A stretch of DNA of 8,076 nt, taken from contig CAZTYH010000090.1 of the NCBI GenBank assembly GCA_964617565.1, forward strand, positions 1 to 8,076, given 5' to 3'. Under the pieces are notes generated by a model. The model saw only the letters and a program-made list of their open reading frames with translations, was not told the origin of the DNA and did no database searches. The stretch is from JAKJGV01 sp964617565 (lineage in GTDB: Bacteria > Verrucomicrobiota > Kiritimatiellia > CAIQIC01 > JAGNIJ01). Each line of letters opens with the position of its first letter. Position 1 is the stretch's first letter. The translations under genes were made by a program, and so were the position numbers. Below, one piece after another: positions 6,714 to 8,076 of the stretch.

Positions 6714-7322
6714 TCAATGCGGGCGCGGCGTCCCCTGAAACCGGGGCATGGTGGCATGCCCGTCGGCGCTGATGCCTTCCCGTCGAATCACGCGCCAGAC
6801 GGTCAACCAGATGATCTTGATATCCAACCCGAATGACACATGATCCACGTACCACAAATCGAACCGAAAACGATCTTCCCATGTCTGTGCATTACGCCCG
6901 TTGACCTGCGCCCACCCCGTCAATCCCGGGCGTACATCATGGCGGCGCATCTGTTCCGGTGTATACAACTCGAGGTACTCCATTTTCAGCGGGCGCGGCC
7001 CCACCAAGCTCATATCCCCTCGAAGCACGTTGTACAGCTCCGGCAGTTCATCAAGCGATGTTGAACGCAACGCACGCCCAAAGGGAGTGATCCGTTCAGC
7101 ATCCGTGCCGCTTCCCTGCACCATGGTCCTGAACTTCCACAAATAGAAAGGCTTTCCCTTGAACCCCGGTCGCTGATGTTTGAACAAGACGGGCGCGCCC
7201 ATGCGCAAGCGAATCATTGTCGCAATGACCAGCATGACGGGAGACAACGCGAGCAACCCCAGAAGCGCCAGCGTTACATCCAGCAGCCGCTTGCCGGAAG
7301 AAATGTAGATACCGCTTGTCAT
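6714..7322 (-). CDS. PglC-like polyprenyl-phosphate sugar phosphotransferase (initiating PGT)
   Basis: This 202-residue protein is a monotopic phosphoglycosyltransferase of the bacterial sugar transferase family. Such enzymes transfer a sugar-1-phosphate from a UDP-sugar to undecaprenyl phosphate at the inner membrane, the first committed step of glycan assembly. It has the short PglC-type architecture (family size about 200 residues), without the extra N-terminal membrane domain of WbaP-like enzymes. Visible features: one hydrophobic segment at 15-39 with the Ser27-Pro28 break of the re-entrant helix; WKFRTM (62-67); the catalytic Asp91-Glu92 pair in SLDELPELYN; GDMSLVGPRPL (102-112); and RPGLTGWAQVNGRN (131-144). 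I chose the ATG at 7322; a TTG directly before it (7325) is less likely. The ribosome site is weak. Substrate is unknown; neighbours with dehydratase and aminotransferase signatures make a UDP-amino-dideoxysugar possible (inference). Confidence 0.95.
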   Translation of the reverse strand: MTSGIYISSGKRLLDVTLALLGLLALSPVMLVIATMIRLRMGAPVLFKHQRPGFKGKPFYLWKFRTMVQGSGTDAERITPFGRALRSTSLDELPELYNVLRGDMSLVGPRPLKMEYLELYTPEQMRRHDVRPGLTGWAQVNGRNAQTWEDRFRFDLWYVDHVSFGLDIKIIWLTVWRVIRREGISADGHATMPRFQGTPRPH

Positions 7323-7334
7323 CAAATTTGTCCG

Positions 7335-8076
7335 CTACGATTTTCGGTCAAGCCCCATGGCCGACAGCATAATGCGATTAACTTCGTGTACGTCGAACCG
7401 CTCCTCGGCAATCCGGCGAGCCGCCTTTGCCATGGCTTCTGTCCGCCCCGGATTCCGCAACATTTCCTTCATGGCTTGCGCAAGGGCGGCTGCATTGCGC
7501 GGCGGAACCAAGATCCCGTTTTCTCCTAATTGAATCCCGTCTGCAAGGCCTACCTTCGCATGATCTTCTCCGCCCACAATCGTTTCACGGCAGCCCGGCG
7601 AATCCACGGTGATAACAGGCCGGCCCATGGACATCGCCTCCAGGATCGTGCGGGGTAATCCCTCGCGATAATAGGAAGGCAACACGTAAACGCGGCAACG
7701 CTCCAAAACGGGGCGGACATCGGGCAGGCGCCCGAGAGGCTCGATCACACCGGAATTCCTCCAGTCTTGAAGCTCGTTTTCACCGACTACATCGGGTCCC
7801 GGTTCCAACCCGCCCACGAGGAGAAAACGGGCTGACGGCCACTCGGCTTTGACCTGTCTCGCCGCCTCGACGTATTCCCGCACACCCTTTTCCACAAGCA
7901 GGCGCGCAATCATCAGAAACACCGGCGACTCCGGCAAAGGCGCAACCGCATACTCCAACAAGTCCACACCCGATCCATTAACCAATATTGCCTGCTCCTG
8001 CGTGACAAATCCGCGCTGGATAAAAAGTTCCCGGTCGTCGCGATTCTGAAAAAAAACGCGCCGGCTCGCTCTTAAT
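7335..8076 (-). CDS. GT4-family glycosyltransferase, 5'-truncated by window edge
   Basis: This is the C-terminal 246 residues of a retaining GT-B glycosyltransferase of family GT4, probably adding a sugar from an NDP-sugar to a lipid-linked acceptor at the cytoplasmic membrane face. The frame stays open to the right edge, so the N-terminal acceptor domain is missing; the TTG at 7985 is an internal codon. Counting from the first full codon (8075): VFFQN (7-11), a GSGVD motif (34-38) typical of the inter-domain hinge, ARLLVEKGV (57-65), and an E-x7-E donor-site motif E138...E146 inside EGLPRTILE, followed by PGCRET (160-165) and NGILVP (186-191). Between PGCRET and NGILVP there are about 15 more residues than I expect for this family. 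The protein resembles PglA/galactosyltransferase-like enzymes, but donor and acceptor cannot be assigned. The TAG stop lies 12 nt before the next gene, so they are probably co-transcribed. Confidence 0.93.
   Translation of the reverse strand, partial: LRASRRVFFQNRDDRELFIQRGFVTQEQAILVNGSGVDLLEYAVAPLPESPVFLMIARLLVEKGVREYVEAARQVKAEWPSARFLLVGGLEPGPDVVGENELQDWRNSGVIEPLGRLPDVRPVLERCRVYVLPSYYREGLPRTILEAMSMGRPVITVDSPGCRETIVGGEDHAKVGLADGIQLGENGILVPPRNAAALAQAMKEMLRNPGRTEAMAKAARRIAEERFDVHEVNRIMLSAMGLDRKS

Noticed and set aside
7335..7985. A complete 216-residue glycosyltransferase starting at the TTG at 7985
   Set aside because: The frame stays open to the edge and the upstream codons encode the conserved VFFQN and DDRELF region, so the gene is truncated rather than short.

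Overview
The window is part of a bacterial surface-polysaccharide or glycoconjugate locus. Every credible gene lies on the minus strand, so transcription runs from high to low coordinates. Codons look moderately GC-rich by eye (not counted). Nothing here fixes the taxon. A gene set with a PglC-like phosphoglycosyltransferase, a membrane-anchored FlaA1/CapD-type dehydratase and a large multispanning protein is widespread in Gram-negative and Gram-negative-like bacteria. The scaffold gaps suggest a draft or metagenome assembly.

Genes in transcription order: a GT4 glycosyltransferase cut by the right edge (7335-8076); a small polyprenyl-phosphate sugar phosphotransferase (6714-7322); a CPSase-like ATP-grasp domain (to 6631) that runs in frame into a nucleotide-sugar SDR/epimerase domain (to 4425) once an artificial gap is closed; a DegT/DnrJ/EryC1 PLP aminotransferase (3226-4428); a FlaA1/CapD/PglF-type nucleotide-sugar 4,6-dehydratase (1122-3050); and a multispanning membrane protein cut by the left edge (1-1120). 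Spacings after gap closure are 12, 82, -4, 20 and 1 nt, which fits one operon. No convincing promoter or terminator is visible.

The window has two 100-N gaps (3116-3215 and 5633-5732). Each is flanked by an identical 55-bp sequence in direct orientation (3061-3115 = 3216-3270; 5578-5632 = 5733-5787). These are best read as unmerged overlapping contig ends, not real repeats. Collapsing each one removes 155 bp and changes the reading frame, so the raw sequence is misleading at both places: it hides the junction of the ATP-grasp/SDR protein and gives the dehydratase a false N-terminal extension.

Working model (inference): the dehydratase makes a UDP-4-keto-6-deoxy-HexNAc, the aminotransferase converts it to a 4-amino sugar, the ATP-grasp::SDR protein modifies that or another precursor, the phosphotransferase loads the first sugar-1-phosphate on polyprenyl phosphate, the GT4 enzyme extends it, and the membrane protein handles a later step such as polymerisation or ligation. 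The most unusual element is the apparent ATP-grasp::SDR fusion overlapping the aminotransferase gene, with no acetyl-CoA-dependent N-acyltransferase in the window.
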